Assembly (NCBI RefSeq): GCF_000012825.1
Contig: NC_009614.1
Span: forward strand, 372,001-436,000
Length of the DNA: 64,000 bases
Direction of reading: 5' to 3'
Source: Phocaeicola vulgatus ATCC 8482
GTDB taxonomy: Bacteria; Bacteroidota; Bacteroidia; Bacteroidales; Bacteroidaceae
Shown in pieces: positions 46,262-55,416 of this stretch (position 1 is its first letter; every line of letters starts with the position of its first letter). The notes under the pieces are model-generated. The model ran no database searches. It was not told where the DNA came from and saw nothing but the letters and a program-made list of their open reading frames with translations. The translations under genes and the position numbers were made by a program.

Positions 46262-46453
46262 TTAGCAAACGCAGCCAACACCTACATTACCACCTTCACT
46301 TTTAAGATGCTCATCATCTTTGAAGTCTTTTACAGTACCACCTTCTACATTTTCCAAATCTGAGAAATCAAGTTTTTCATTTAGTGTAGTAACATTCTGT
46401 TTTTCACTTTCAGCATTTACTACTTCCTGCTTTTTTAATTCGTCGTCTTTCAT
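46262..46453 (-). CDS. double-glycine RiPP-like precursor peptide (paired with 44788-46149 maturase)
   Basis: A 63-residue peptide. Residues 1-39 form an acidic, Lys-rich leader ending LDFSDLENVEGG, with the hydrophobic spacing of C39-processed Gly-Gly leaders (Val at -4, Leu at -7). Cleavage there would release a 24-residue core ending GGNVGVGCVC. The core contains only two Cys (61 and 63) and a second Gly-Gly (54-55) that could give an eight-residue product. It resembles GG-Bacteroidales natural product precursors. It is first gene before the maturase and has its own TACATTTG box. No exporter is adjacent; the locus B transporter could serve it (inference). Confidence 0.75.
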   Translation of the reverse strand: MKDDELKKQEVVNAESEKQNVTTLNEKLDFSDLENVEGGTVKDFKDDEHLKSEGGNVGVGCVC

Positions 46454-46512
46454 GATCGTTAAATTTTAAAATTAACAAACTAGTAAACTATTGTGATTTC
46501 TTAATTACATTG

Positions 46513-46520
46513 CAAATGTA
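46513..46520 (-). promoter_or_regulatory. -7 box TACATTTG for the precursor operon
   Basis: Minus-strand TAnnTTTG match about 60 bp before the precursor start, within a small dyad (TTACAT...ATGTAA). Confidence 0.5.
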
Positions 46521-46564
46521 ATCTCCCACAGTCCGACGCCTCCGGACTGAACAAAAAAAGATTT

Positions 46565-47192
46565 TCATTTAACATTCTTTCGTATTCTCATAGAAAGACC
46601 TTTCTGTTCTTTCACAATACCACGCTGTGTATCTAAGTCCAAATAAAGATTATTTGCCTTTTCCACTTCAGTGATGCGATCAGCCAGATTCAGTCGTTCT
46701 ACTGAATCATGGTTTTTCTCTGATTGCAGAATCAAAATGTAACCTGCAATACGGGCAGACATATCGGAACGGGTAATTATCTTATTCATTTTATAATTTC
46801 CAGTCTGATCAATAAGGCTTTTTGCAGCATCTTGATCTTCTTTTGTTCCTATATCTCTTGCTCTTGATGTTCATCTGTAATGCGCTGAAACATTTGCGAC
46901 GAATATCATGGGCTTCGGACAGACCGACTGTTTCAGAATAAAGATGGCTTTTATTTAACTTTTGACCATATTCAGCTAATATAGCCTGTAATGCCAAATG
47001 CTTGTTGGTTAAATCCACTTTATCGTTTGCTGATTCAGGTATCTTTCCAGATCCGTCTTTTACAACTGCATCCGACGAACCTTTCAATAGCTTTGCATAT
47101 TTATCATATACACCTAACCAACGTGACATAAAATCATAGTTTTCTGACAAATTCAGAAAATTAATAGAAACTAATGCTCTTGCTTCAATCAT
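46565..47192 (-). pseudogene. DUF6261-like protein, frameshifted
   Basis: Two minus-strand frames (46809-47192 and 46565-46789) join into one helical protein of about 205 residues. After NIKSKRY the first frame ends within 20 codons. The other frame is open through that stretch (GTKEDQDAAKSLIDQTG) and continues into MNKIITRSDMSARIAGYIL without a gap. The join near 46845-46865 therefore marks an indel. It vaguely resembles Bacteroidales DUF6261 proteins, but that name is uncertain and the N-terminus may also be shortened. Role in the peptide locus unknown. Confidence 0.5.
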
Positions 47193-47272
47193 TTGTTACA
47201 AATATTTATAAGTTTAATCCTCATTTTTATTTGCGAATTATAATTTTCTTATCAATCTGACCACAGATTGGA

Positions 47273-48080
47273 TTAAGAATACTCAAACATTTGCTTCACA
47301 TTATCTATATAGTCTTCTTTTACACGTACCATTGTCTGTAATGTAGAGGGAAATATAGAATCCAATGAAAACTGCAAGAATTTAATTCCAGACTCTTTTA
47401 AAAAGTAAATATCATCCTCTTTTAGCGGTATTTTTGTACTCAATAAAGGTGTGAATCCATATTGCCCCACTTTTCGTATCACCTCTTTCCAATCAGGGAA
47501 AGCAAAAATATCACCTCCTGTCAAAGCCAGATTCACAACCCCCATATCATGAGCTTCATCTATCACCTTTATAATTTGCCAACTTGTCAAATCGTTCTTC
47601 CGGTTTCTATCCGCATAGCAATACATACAATCCGTCCTGCATTGGGTTGTAATCATAAAGTTAAGATTCAGCGGAACAGAAGGACGTTTAGGTATAAAGT
47701 CTGTAGTATAAAATAATTCATTATCCGTATAAACACTTCCCTCCGATTCTTCCTTAACAGAAGTCAGCAGATACGGGGGGAAAAGAAATCGTCACTCCTT
47801 TATAATTCCATCCTACTTTTACTGGATTATCGATTATTTTTCGAATAAACTTATCTATCAGGTCTGGTTTTATATTTAGGGTATTTGCTATATTTTCTAT
47901 TGAAGCATTTAATTCTCCTTCTCCAATATGTGACAAGATATATCCAATAGAAGGTGGAACTACGCTTGCAAAAGCCATGGCATATTCTAGCTTAGCAGTA
48001 ATTAAAGCTGATTTAGCAATGATATAAGAACAATTATTTTCGTTTCTAATCACATATTGTGGATTCAAATAGATATACAT
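47273..48080 (-). pseudogene. truncated, frameshifted radical SAM maturase (homologue of 55613-57109)
   Basis: The N-terminal part (MYIYLNPQYVIRNENN ... GVTISFPP) matches the leader-recognition-like N-terminus of the locus B maturase (MNKVYVLNPHYHLRHD). It derails in a six-base G/C homopolymer at 47775-47780. The alternative frame (YLLTSVKEESEG ... PKRPSVPLNLNF) leads straight into the radical SAM site QCRTDCMYCYAD (Cys-x3-Cys-x2-Cys). The gene then stops at 47273 after FEYS, lacking the second half of the barrel and the SPASM region. The start at 48080 is chosen by homology. A possible C-terminal piece lies at 41971-42270. Confidence 0.75.
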
Positions 48081-48246
48081 AATACAGCCGTTTTTATACA
48101 TAAAATAGTAAGGAGGGCATGCCTCCTTACTAAATTGAATATTTAAGATCCATAATACTTCTATCAACACTGGATGCAAACTATAATCAATCACTCTTTT
48201 TTTGTAAATAGTGATATAAAATCTTTTCAATATCGTTTTTAATTTC

Positions 48247-48254
48247 TATATTTG
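48247..48254 (+). promoter_or_regulatory. -7 box TATATTTG for the locus B regulator
   Basis: TAnnTTTG match 26 bp before the start at 48280. Confidence 0.55.
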
Positions 48255-48279
48255 TTCGCTATACATAAATGCAAATACT

Positions 48280-50176
48280 ATGAAAAAAACAATTGGAATA
48301 AAAAGAAACTTTATTATTATAATAATAAGTATACTCCTTTCTGCCTGCACAAAAAAAGAAAATGCTTCTCAACAAGCGTTGTTGCTTGAATTGGTTCAAG
48401 CGGAAGCGGTGATGTATGAACATCCGGATAGTGCACTGGGTGTATTGCAAGGGATGAAAGTTCCGGCAGTATCGGACAAATTGCAAAATGCTACTTGGGC
48501 GTTGCTAACAGTGCAAGCCAAGTATAAGAATTATAAAGAAGAACTTGCTGACTCTACCTTAATTAATATAGCCTATGATTACTTTATGAAGCAGGATGAT
48601 GCGCGGCGGAAAGCCATGACCCTATATTATAAAGGTGTATTATATGGAAAAGCAGATAAAACGCAAGAAGCGCAAGAATCCTATTTAAAGGCGATAGAGG
48701 AAGTAGAAAAGACGAAAGACTATCAACTGGCACATTTGATTTATAGTAGTATAGGAAATATATACCTATATAATTCGCTGAATGAATACGCATTGCAAAT
48801 GTTCAAACAATCATTGCACTATGCCCAGTTATCTGAAACTAAGAATTATATATGCTCTGCATATTACTATTTAGGAAAGGTCTATTCTGTATTATTTAAT
48901 TTTGATAATAGCATCAAGTATTATAAAAAAGCAATTCAGATGGCTGATACTCTACATAATTATAAGGTATTAATAAACGGAACGAACCAATTAGCAGGAG
49001 TATATACCGAAACAAAAGATTATCAGCCCGCCCTATCTTATGCCCAAAAGGCTTTAAGACTAAAAGAAACAATTGAATTACCCCTAGAGAAAGGGTTAGA
49101 ACAAAGTTACTTGGTTATTGGTGATATATATAGACATATTGATAAAACAGATTCTGCCTATTATTATCTGAATAAAGCATTAGCTGCTGATCGTATAGAA
49201 ACAGTTTGTGCTGCTTATCAGGATTTATACCATCTAAGTAAAAAGAAAAAAGACTATGAAAAAATGAGTCAGTATTGTGATAGTATGATAGTTTATCAGG
49301 ATTCAATTGAGATATTGAATAGGAATAAAGAGCTTATGGATATGCAGGAAAAGTATAACCAGCAAAAACTATTGAATGAAAAGAACCAGCTAAAAATAGA
49401 AAACAATACTATCATCCGTAATGTACTAATCACATTGGTAGTGGTATTCTGCCTGATAGCTATCCTTTATCTATATATACCAGCGAAAATTAATCCGCAA
49501 AGAGCATATCATACAAAGGAATGAAGAAGAAATACAACTGAATACCTTAAAAAGACAAGAGAATGAGAGAATAATCAGTCGTAACCAAAGCCGCATGAAG
49601 GAGCTTGCAGAACAAATGGAGGCGAATAAAGATGCACAGGAACAGTTGGAGGAGCAAAAAAATGTACTATCTGAAATAAAATGCCAAAATGAAGCCCTGC
49701 AACAAGAGAATAAAATGTTGCAGCAACATATTGATAAATATTCTTCTTCGCTGAATGAAAAGTCCAAAGAACTTGAAAGATTGGGACTTTTAGGAGAAGA
49801 AAACCAACGATTGCATGATCGTGAAAGATTCCTGTGCAACCAACTGATAAAAAAGACAGATGTCCTTTACCGGCTAAAGACAAAGCCCCAATACATGAAA
49901 GACGAGCAATGGGAAGAGGTAAAGGAAACAATGAATCTATTATTCGATAATTATATAGTAAGGCTTTCCACTCTTGTACCTTCATTGACAGAAAGCGATT
50001 TGCAGATATGCTGCTTCATCAAGTTGGGAATAGCCAATCCGGGAATAGCTGATTTGCTGGGGATAGAATCGACTTCGGTATCTAAAAGAAAATTAAGATT
50101 GAAAGAACGTATCACTCAAAAGATAGGAGCATTCGGCAAAGGACAGACACTGGATCTGTGGCTATGGGAGTTCTAG
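48280..50176 (+). pseudogene. TPR sensor/regulator with HTH (locus B), frameshifted in a TA repeat
   Basis: Homologue of the intact regulator at 33074-34930. The first frame (48280-49524, 414 residues) has a lipoprotein signal (ISILLSAC), tetratricopeptide repeats and the membrane helix (VLITLVVVFCLIAILYLY). It then reads out of frame to a stop. The second frame carries the coiled coil and HTH (LTESDLQICCFIKLGIANPG ... SVSKRKLRLKER). The break is at the (TA)4 tract 49472-49479. Adding one TA unit restores LYIYQRK, parallel to NYLYQRK in the homologue. As written, sensor and DNA-binding parts are separated, so regulation of locus B may be lost or phase-variable. Confidence 0.82.
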
Positions 50177-50184
50177 GGAAGCAA

Positions 50185-50261
50185 CTGTCCACATTCCGCA
50201 TTCGCACAAAGAGGTAATATTCTAATTATTAGTATATTATCTCTTTTTTAATTGTCCATAT
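50185..50261 (+). promoter_or_regulatory. paired decamers flanking a hairpin (putative regulator site, locus B)
   Basis: CTGTCCACAT (50185-50194) and TTGTCCATAT (50252-50261), 67 bp apart start to start, flank the terminator hairpin exactly as in locus A. Confidence 0.5.
50208..50249 (+). terminator. terminator after the locus B regulator
   Basis: AAAGAGGTAATAT/ATATTATCTCTTT stem (one G-U) followed by a T-run. Confidence 0.8.
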
Positions 50262-50302
50262 ACCGTACATATCCGGTCCATCTGTTTTTCATTCTAAATC
50301 CA

Positions 50303-50310
50303 TAACTTTG
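50303..50310 (+). promoter_or_regulatory. -7 box TAACTTTG for the locus B DUF3244 operon
   Basis: Identical to the box at 35047-35054, 30 bp before the start at 50340. Confidence 0.6.
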
Positions 50311-50339
50311 CAGCATAACAATCAATCAATAATATTATT

Positions 50340-50753
50340 ATGAAAACAACTAGAGAATTAAAGATTTGGAGTTTGCGTATGGTATTATTCACCATATTGC
50401 TTAGTGGTTTATCGGTGCAAAAAGTATATTCTTTTTGTAATAGAACAGAAATCACGATGCATGGGAAATGGGAAGAATTTCATGATGAAGTAGCAGCACG
50501 AAGCCTGCCATCTATTCCCATCACAGCCTACACCGATGGCCAGAACATCTACATTGAAAACACATCTCCAGACTGTGACATACAAATTACCATCACCGGT
50601 AATCAAACAGGAGAAGTGATGTATGAACAGTTAGTGCCCCAAGCACAAACAAGCTATATTATCATTTCCATAGCCAGTTTCCCATCCGGAGAATATACAT
50701 TAGAACTAACTAGTGAAGATGGGAAATACTTGGTTGGAGCTTTTAAAAGATAA
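50340..50753 (+). CDS. DUF3244 secreted beta-sandwich protein (locus B)
   Basis: A 137-residue exported protein, paralogue of 35089-35493. The signal peptide (LRMVLFTILLSGLSVQKVYS) precedes a mature part with the shared pattern MHGKWEEFHDEVAARS ... TSYIIISIASFPSGEYTLELT. It fits DUF3244, an Ig-like beta-sandwich family of unknown role. As in locus A it is the first gene after the regulator and decamer element. Placement and export suggest a periplasmic or surface partner, perhaps immunity or a binding protein (inference). Confidence 0.82.
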   Translation: MKTTRELKIWSLRMVLFTILLSGLSVQKVYSFCNRTEITMHGKWEEFHDEVAARSLPSIPITAYTDGQNIYIENTSPDCDIQITITGNQTGEVMYEQLVPQAQTSYIIISIASFPSGEYTLELTSEDGKYLVGAFKR

Positions 50754-50788
50754 CCCCTAATTATTCACCCTAAAAAACTACAAAGACC

Positions 50789-51028
50789 ATGAAACGAGTA
50801 GACCTTAAGAAAATCCTCTATATGGATTTTCTTATCCGGCACAAGTGCACAGGCACATCCAAGGAATTTGCAGCAAAGATGGATATGTCACGTTCCACTC
50901 TCTTTGAGTACATTGCCTATATGCGCGATGAACTGGAAGTGTGCATCCTTTTCGATAAATTCTTAGGAACATATTATTATGATGGCAAAAATCTATATGC
51001 GTCATTAGGCTTTAAAGTAGTAGGATAA
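50789..51028 (+). CDS. small HTH DNA-binding protein
   Basis: A 79-residue protein with a helix-turn-helix in residues about 20-45 (GTSKEFAAKMDMSRSTLFEYI) and a short beta end. The HTH_11-like pattern is common in small Bacteroidales proteins. It lies between the DUF3244 and GT-like genes of locus B; locus A has no equivalent, only a hairpin-bearing gap. It could be a local regulator; target unknown. The quoted motif spans slightly over the HTH and its flank. Confidence 0.7.
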   Translation: MKRVDLKKILYMDFLIRHKCTGTSKEFAAKMDMSRSTLFEYIAYMRDELEVCILFDKFLGTYYYDGKNLYASLGFKVVG

Positions 51029-51060
51029 TACGAATTGAAATGTGATGAGAAAAACGGGTC

Positions 51061-51975
51061 ATGTTTGAATTTCTTTTTGATATAAAACCGGATGCAGGCA
51101 ATGTATGTCCCACCACCCGACTGGCATGCTTGATTAGTGAACGGGGAAACAAGGTCTATTATACCGATACCTCCGACTCCGTTTTCACTACCGGTTTGCT
51201 GCGGAAAGGAATAGGACGCATCATTTATCCACATGATTTCCGATGGTTTACGCCACATTTGGCATTGCTGGACTATCAACTGCAAGATAAGCAGCAAGTC
51301 TATAATGAATATGACATAAACTATCTGTTTATAGCCATAAACAAAACCGACAGAAAGATAGACCTAATGCCAGAAATGCCCGTCGTCACCCTGCCGCCTA
51401 TTCCTTATAAATTGCTGCCGCAAGGTGCAAAAGACGACGATTTCATCGACAAACTGACGGAAATAAAAGAAGACCGTTCACGCACTGTTATTATAGGCTT
51501 GCTGGAAGACGAGGAAGAAGAAAGAAAAGTGAACACCCCCTCACATACGGAATCATTCTACAAAGCCATAAAGCAGAGTGCGAGCATCCATCCGCAATAT
51601 CAATTCATCCTGCTGACCAATCATGGAGAGGTGGAAACCCGGTTGTTTTCATTACCGCCCAATATAGCCATTTACCGCCTGCCCCGCCTGCAAGCCCTGT
51701 TGCCCTTGTGCGACATGGCGCTTATCACCGGAGGAATAACCCACTGGACGGAATGCACCTTTGCCCATGTGCCCATGGCAGAGTTCACGCCACAGGAAAT
51801 AAAAAAAATTACCCCCGTGAAACTGGACAGGCAGATCATTGATCTACTGGCAAACCGGGAATACATCATAGAACGGCAAAAACACCTGTGCGCCTTCTTT
51901 GAGAGCGAAAGTGAAAGGATGAACGAAATAGCCGACTGGCTGATAAACAGAGTAAAACAAAAAAGACAATTATGA
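51061..51975 (+). CDS. GT-B glycosyltransferase-like protein (locus B)
   Basis: A 304-residue soluble paralogue of 35637-36563. The N-terminal domain (FEFLFDIKPDAGN ... TRLACLISERGNKVYYT) and the C-terminal donor-type region (LLPLCDMALITGGITHWTE) resemble MurG/UGT-type GT-B enzymes, though shorter than usual. The ITGG at the donor loop is closer to functional enzymes than the locus A copy. Its stop overlaps the start of the C39 exporter gene (ATGA), so they are coupled. A role as glycosyltransferase for the peptide would be unusual but is testable; immunity or scaffold roles are alternatives. Confidence 0.62.
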   Translation: MFEFLFDIKPDAGNVCPTTRLACLISERGNKVYYTDTSDSVFTTGLLRKGIGRIIYPHDFRWFTPHLALLDYQLQDKQQVYNEYDINYLFIAINKTDRKIDLMPEMPVVTLPPIPYKLLPQGAKDDDFIDKLTEIKEDRSRTVIIGLLEDEEEERKVNTPSHTESFYKAIKQSASIHPQYQFILLTNHGEVETRLFSLPPNIAIYRLPRLQALLPLCDMALITGGITHWTECTFAHVPMAEFTPQEIKKITPVKLDRQIIDLLANREYIIERQKHLCAFFESESERMNEIADWLINRVKQKRQL

Positions 51976-54173
51976 GCAAATTTCCATTCTACAAACAGTT
52001 GGACGGCATGGACTGCGGCCCCTCCTGCCTGAGAATGATAGCCAAATATTATGGAAAGACATTCTCCGTACAGCAGTTACGCGAGCAATCATACATACAG
52101 CGCACGGGAGTAAACTTGCTAGGTATCAGTGAAGCGGCAGCCAGCATAGGGCTGCGCGCCACCGGTATACGCACTTCAATGGAAAAACTGAAACAACAGT
52201 CAAAACTGCCATGCATCATCCACTGGAACCAGGAACATTTCGTGGTCCTCTATAAAATAGAAAAGAAAAGGGGCAAAACTTGGTTCTACATTGCCGACCC
52301 TGCCTACGGATTGCTGAAATATGAGGAACAGGAGTTGAAAAAATGCTGGATCAGTACCACACAAGGCGGAATAGAAAAAGGAATTACCCTCTTGCTGGAT
52401 GTTACCCCGCAATTTTATGAAGCGGAACCCATAAAATATGAAAAACTGTCCTTGTGGTATCTGTTTCACTATGTACGTCCCTACAAAAAGGCGATGATAC
52501 AGCTCATCATCGGCCTGCTGGCCGGCAGTTTGCTGCAACTGGTCTTCCCTTTTCTCACCCAAACCATTGTAGACCAAGGCATAGGGCACAGGAATCTGAA
52601 TTTTATACAGCTCATTTTGGCTGCACAACTCATGCTGGTATTCAGCCGCACACTTATTGAGGTGATCCGGCGCTGTATACTGCTCCACATCAGTACGCGC
52701 GTCAACGTGTCGCTCATCTCGGATTTCCTCTCCAAGCTGATGCGGCTGCCCATGAGGTTCTTTGACAGCAAACTGGCAGGCGACTTGATACGCCGCATCG
52801 AAGACCACAACCGCATCGAGAGTTTCCTCACCCAGTCCGTGCTCAATATTTTGTTCTCTACCCTCACGGTAGTCATCTTCGGTATCGTACTGGCCATATA
52901 CAGCTGGAAAATATTCCTCATTTTCATTCTGTTCAGCGCAGCCTATATGGGTTGGGTAAAGCTGTTCATGCGCAAGCGGGCCGACTTGAACAGGAAGAAC
53001 TTTGAACAGATGTCCGTCAATCAGAATAATTTGATGCAACTCATCTACGGTATGCAGGACATCAAGCTGCTGGGCTGCGAACAGCAAAAACGCTGGGAAT
53101 GGGAAAACATACAAGCTTCTCTCTTCCGCATTAATATGAGTTCACTCAACCTGGGGCAGTGGCAGCAGGTGGGAGCCGTACTTATCAACGAAGTGAAAAA
53201 CGTACTGATAACAGTTCTCTCTGCCACCGCCGTACTACATGGAAGCATCACGCTGGGTGTGATGCTTTCCATACAGTACATCATCGGACAGATGCAAGGG
53301 CCTATCAGCCAATTCGTTTCCTTCATGCAGGACACGCAGGACGCGCAGCTCAGCCTGGAACGTCTCGGAGAAATACATGGCAAGCCCGATGAAGAGACAG
53401 AAGGCATGGACCAGGATACCCAAATATCAGGCAAAGACCCGATTCAATTGCAAAATGTAGTCTTTACTTACGGATCAGAAAAATCGAAACGCATCATCAA
53501 AGGGCTATCGCTGGACATACCAGCCGGAAAGACTACCGCCATCGTGGGCCTCAGCGGCAGTGGGAAAACAACGCTGATAAAACTGATGCTCGGATTCTAT
53601 CCTCCCACCGGAGGAGCGGTGATGATAGGCAATCAGTCGCTACAAAAAATCAGTTTCAAGGAGTGGCGCAAACATTGTGGAGTAGTGATGCAGGAGGGAT
53701 TCATATTCGGCGATACCATTGCCAACAACATAGCGCCGGATGGCAGCATGATAGACAAAGAACGCCTGCTGTATGCCGTAGAGATGGCAAATATACGCGA
53801 GTTCATCGAATCCTTGCCTTTAAAGTATAACACCAAAATAGGTAACACGGGGCAAGGATTGAGCCAAGGGCAGAAGCAGCGCATCCTGATAGCGCGCGCC
53901 ATTTACCGTAATCCCGATTACCTGTTTTTTGATGAAGCGACGAATGCGCTCGATACGGACAATGAGAAAGTGATACAGGAAAATCTGGAGAGATTCTTCA
54001 AGGACAAAACGGTGGTCATCGTGGCGCACCGCCTGAGCACCGTAAAGAATGCCGACCAGATAGTGGTACTGAAAGAAGGGGAGATAACGGAACGGGGCAC
54101 GCACGAAGAACTCATTGCCCGGCAGGGTGATTACTACAGGCTGGTGAAGAATCAGCTGGAACTGAGCGCTTAG
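51972..54173 (+). CDS. C39 peptidase-containing ABC exporter
   Basis: A 733-residue bifunctional exporter that cuts double-glycine leaders and exports the core peptide. The N-terminal C39 protease domain has the full triad: Cys15 (MDCGPSC), His89 (EHFVVLY) and Asp109 (IADPAYG). A six-helix membrane domain occupies about residues 155-450. The ATPase has Walker A at 526-534 (GLSGSGKTT), signature LSQGQ near 630, Walker B LFFDEAT and the H-loop HRLST. It is followed by HlyD, precursor and maturase genes. It is the only exporter in the island and could serve both precursors. Confidence 0.95.
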   Translation: MSKFPFYKQLDGMDCGPSCLRMIAKYYGKTFSVQQLREQSYIQRTGVNLLGISEAAASIGLRATGIRTSMEKLKQQSKLPCIIHWNQEHFVVLYKIEKKRGKTWFYIADPAYGLLKYEEQELKKCWISTTQGGIEKGITLLLDVTPQFYEAEPIKYEKLSLWYLFHYVRPYKKAMIQLIIGLLAGSLLQLVFPFLTQTIVDQGIGHRNLNFIQLILAAQLMLVFSRTLIEVIRRCILLHISTRVNVSLISDFLSKLMRLPMRFFDSKLAGDLIRRIEDHNRIESFLTQSVLNILFSTLTVVIFGIVLAIYSWKIFLIFILFSAAYMGWVKLFMRKRADLNRKNFEQMSVNQNNLMQLIYGMQDIKLLGCEQQKRWEWENIQASLFRINMSSLNLGQWQQVGAVLINEVKNVLITVLSATAVLHGSITLGVMLSIQYIIGQMQGPISQFVSFMQDTQDAQLSLERLGEIHGKPDEETEGMDQDTQISGKDPIQLQNVVFTYGSEKSKRIIKGLSLDIPAGKTTAIVGLSGSGKTTLIKLMLGFYPPTGGAVMIGNQSLQKISFKEWRKHCGVVMQEGFIFGDTIANNIAPDGSMIDKERLLYAVEMANIREFIESLPLKYNTKIGNTGQGLSQGQKQRILIARAIYRNPDYLFFDEATNALDTDNEKVIQENLERFFKDKTVVIVAHRLSTVKNADQIVVLKEGEITERGTHEELIARQGDYYRLVKNQLELSA

Positions 54174-54221
54174 GAAATTTAAAAATGAGAATTGAGAATT
54201 AAAAAATAATAGCAATAAGGT

Positions 54222-55367
54222 ATGGAGGAAATCTATAAACCTAATACGGACGGACCGGAAAAGGTAGAAGTATATAGCCGCGAAAACAATGATATGCTGG
54301 GAGATATGCCCGAATGGTTGATCCATACGGGAAGCTACATCGTATATGGACTGATTGTTTTTCTTATTGCAGGCACGGCATTATTTAAGTATCCTGACAC
54401 AATAAGAAAAACGATAACCATTGATGACTTGGGAAGTGCGGAATGGATCACTGCCAATCAGGCAGGAATGATAGACCGCTTTTTTGTGGAAAACCAATCA
54501 CCTGTACAAAAGAACGACACGCTGGGCATACTGAAAAATACTGCCCTACTGGAAGACGTACAAACATTTTGCCGCGTACTGACCAAAATAGAATGGTACT
54601 ACCGCACCAACGACATCAAGTACCTGCAAGACTATCCCTTTGACCTCATCATGGGTGAAATGTCTTCCGCCTACGAACAGTTCACCCAAGCCGTGCGTAC
54701 GTGCGTGATGTATCAGGAGTTTGATATCTATCCGCAGAAGAAAAAATACCTGGATGAAGAACTCCGGATACTGGAAAGTACCGGTAAGGCAGATGCCATG
54801 GCGGTGCTGAATGTGAAACGCGAACTCTTTGAACTGGATATAAACCACCGGATGGAGACTGCCAAAAACCTCCGGATGCTGGAACTGGCTTACGAAAACA
54901 TGGTGAACAGCCTCCGCACGTGGGACAAGAAGTACCTCATCAAAAGCCATCACGACGGCATAGTGGTATGGGGAAAGACATGGGGCATGAGCGCCCGGGT
55001 AAATGAAGGAGACACCCTGTGCACCGTTATCTCCAAGCAACAGGGGAATCCCCTCGGGCACATCACTCTTTCACAAGACGAAGTGGCGGAAATTGCCGTG
55101 GGTGACAAAGTAAATATCGAACTGAACAAATACCCCACCCACTCGTATGGCGTACTGCCGGGAAGAATCGCCTCCGTCTCTTTTGTGCCTTACAATAAAA
55201 GTTATGCCGTGGAAGTGGACTTTCCGGACGGACTGGTGACAACCAACAGAAAGGAAATAAAATATGAAATAGACATGTCCGGCCGGGCGGAGATCATCAC
55301 TTCGAGCCGGAGCATACTGAGCAGGATTTTCGCACCCGTGTATGAATTGTTTTCCACCACGGAGTAA
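54222..55367 (+). CDS. HlyD-family adaptor of the peptide exporter
   Basis: A 381-residue inner-membrane/periplasmic adaptor. An N-terminal cytoplasmic tail, one membrane helix (TGSYIVYGLIVFLIAGTALF, about residues 37-56), lipoyl half-motifs (AEWITANQAGMIDRFFVENQ; KSHHDGIVVWGKTWG), a helical region and a beta-barrel end are visible. It lies 48 bp after the C39 exporter, the usual pairing for bacteriocin-type export. No TolC gene is in the island; an outer-membrane partner, perhaps one of the beta-barrel receptors, is not identified. Confidence 0.85.
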   Translation: MEEIYKPNTDGPEKVEVYSRENNDMLGDMPEWLIHTGSYIVYGLIVFLIAGTALFKYPDTIRKTITIDDLGSAEWITANQAGMIDRFFVENQSPVQKNDTLGILKNTALLEDVQTFCRVLTKIEWYYRTNDIKYLQDYPFDLIMGEMSSAYEQFTQAVRTCVMYQEFDIYPQKKKYLDEELRILESTGKADAMAVLNVKRELFELDINHRMETAKNLRMLELAYENMVNSLRTWDKKYLIKSHHDGIVVWGKTWGMSARVNEGDTLCTVISKQQGNPLGHITLSQDEVAEIAVGDKVNIELNKYPTHSYGVLPGRIASVSFVPYNKSYAVEVDFPDGLVTTNRKEIKYEIDMSGRAEIITSSRSILSRIFAPVYELFSTTE

Positions 55368-55416
55368 CACCGTTTTTTTTCACTACAGAGAATAACCAAC
55401 TTAAACAAAGAAGAAT

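Noticed and set aside
48259-48486. A 75-residue minus-strand frame overlapping the locus B regulator start
   Set aside because: It lies in the complement of a gene with good homology and promoter.
52200-53114. A 304-residue minus-strand open frame
   Set aside because: It is the complement of the C39 ABC exporter, which has all its motifs on the plus strand.
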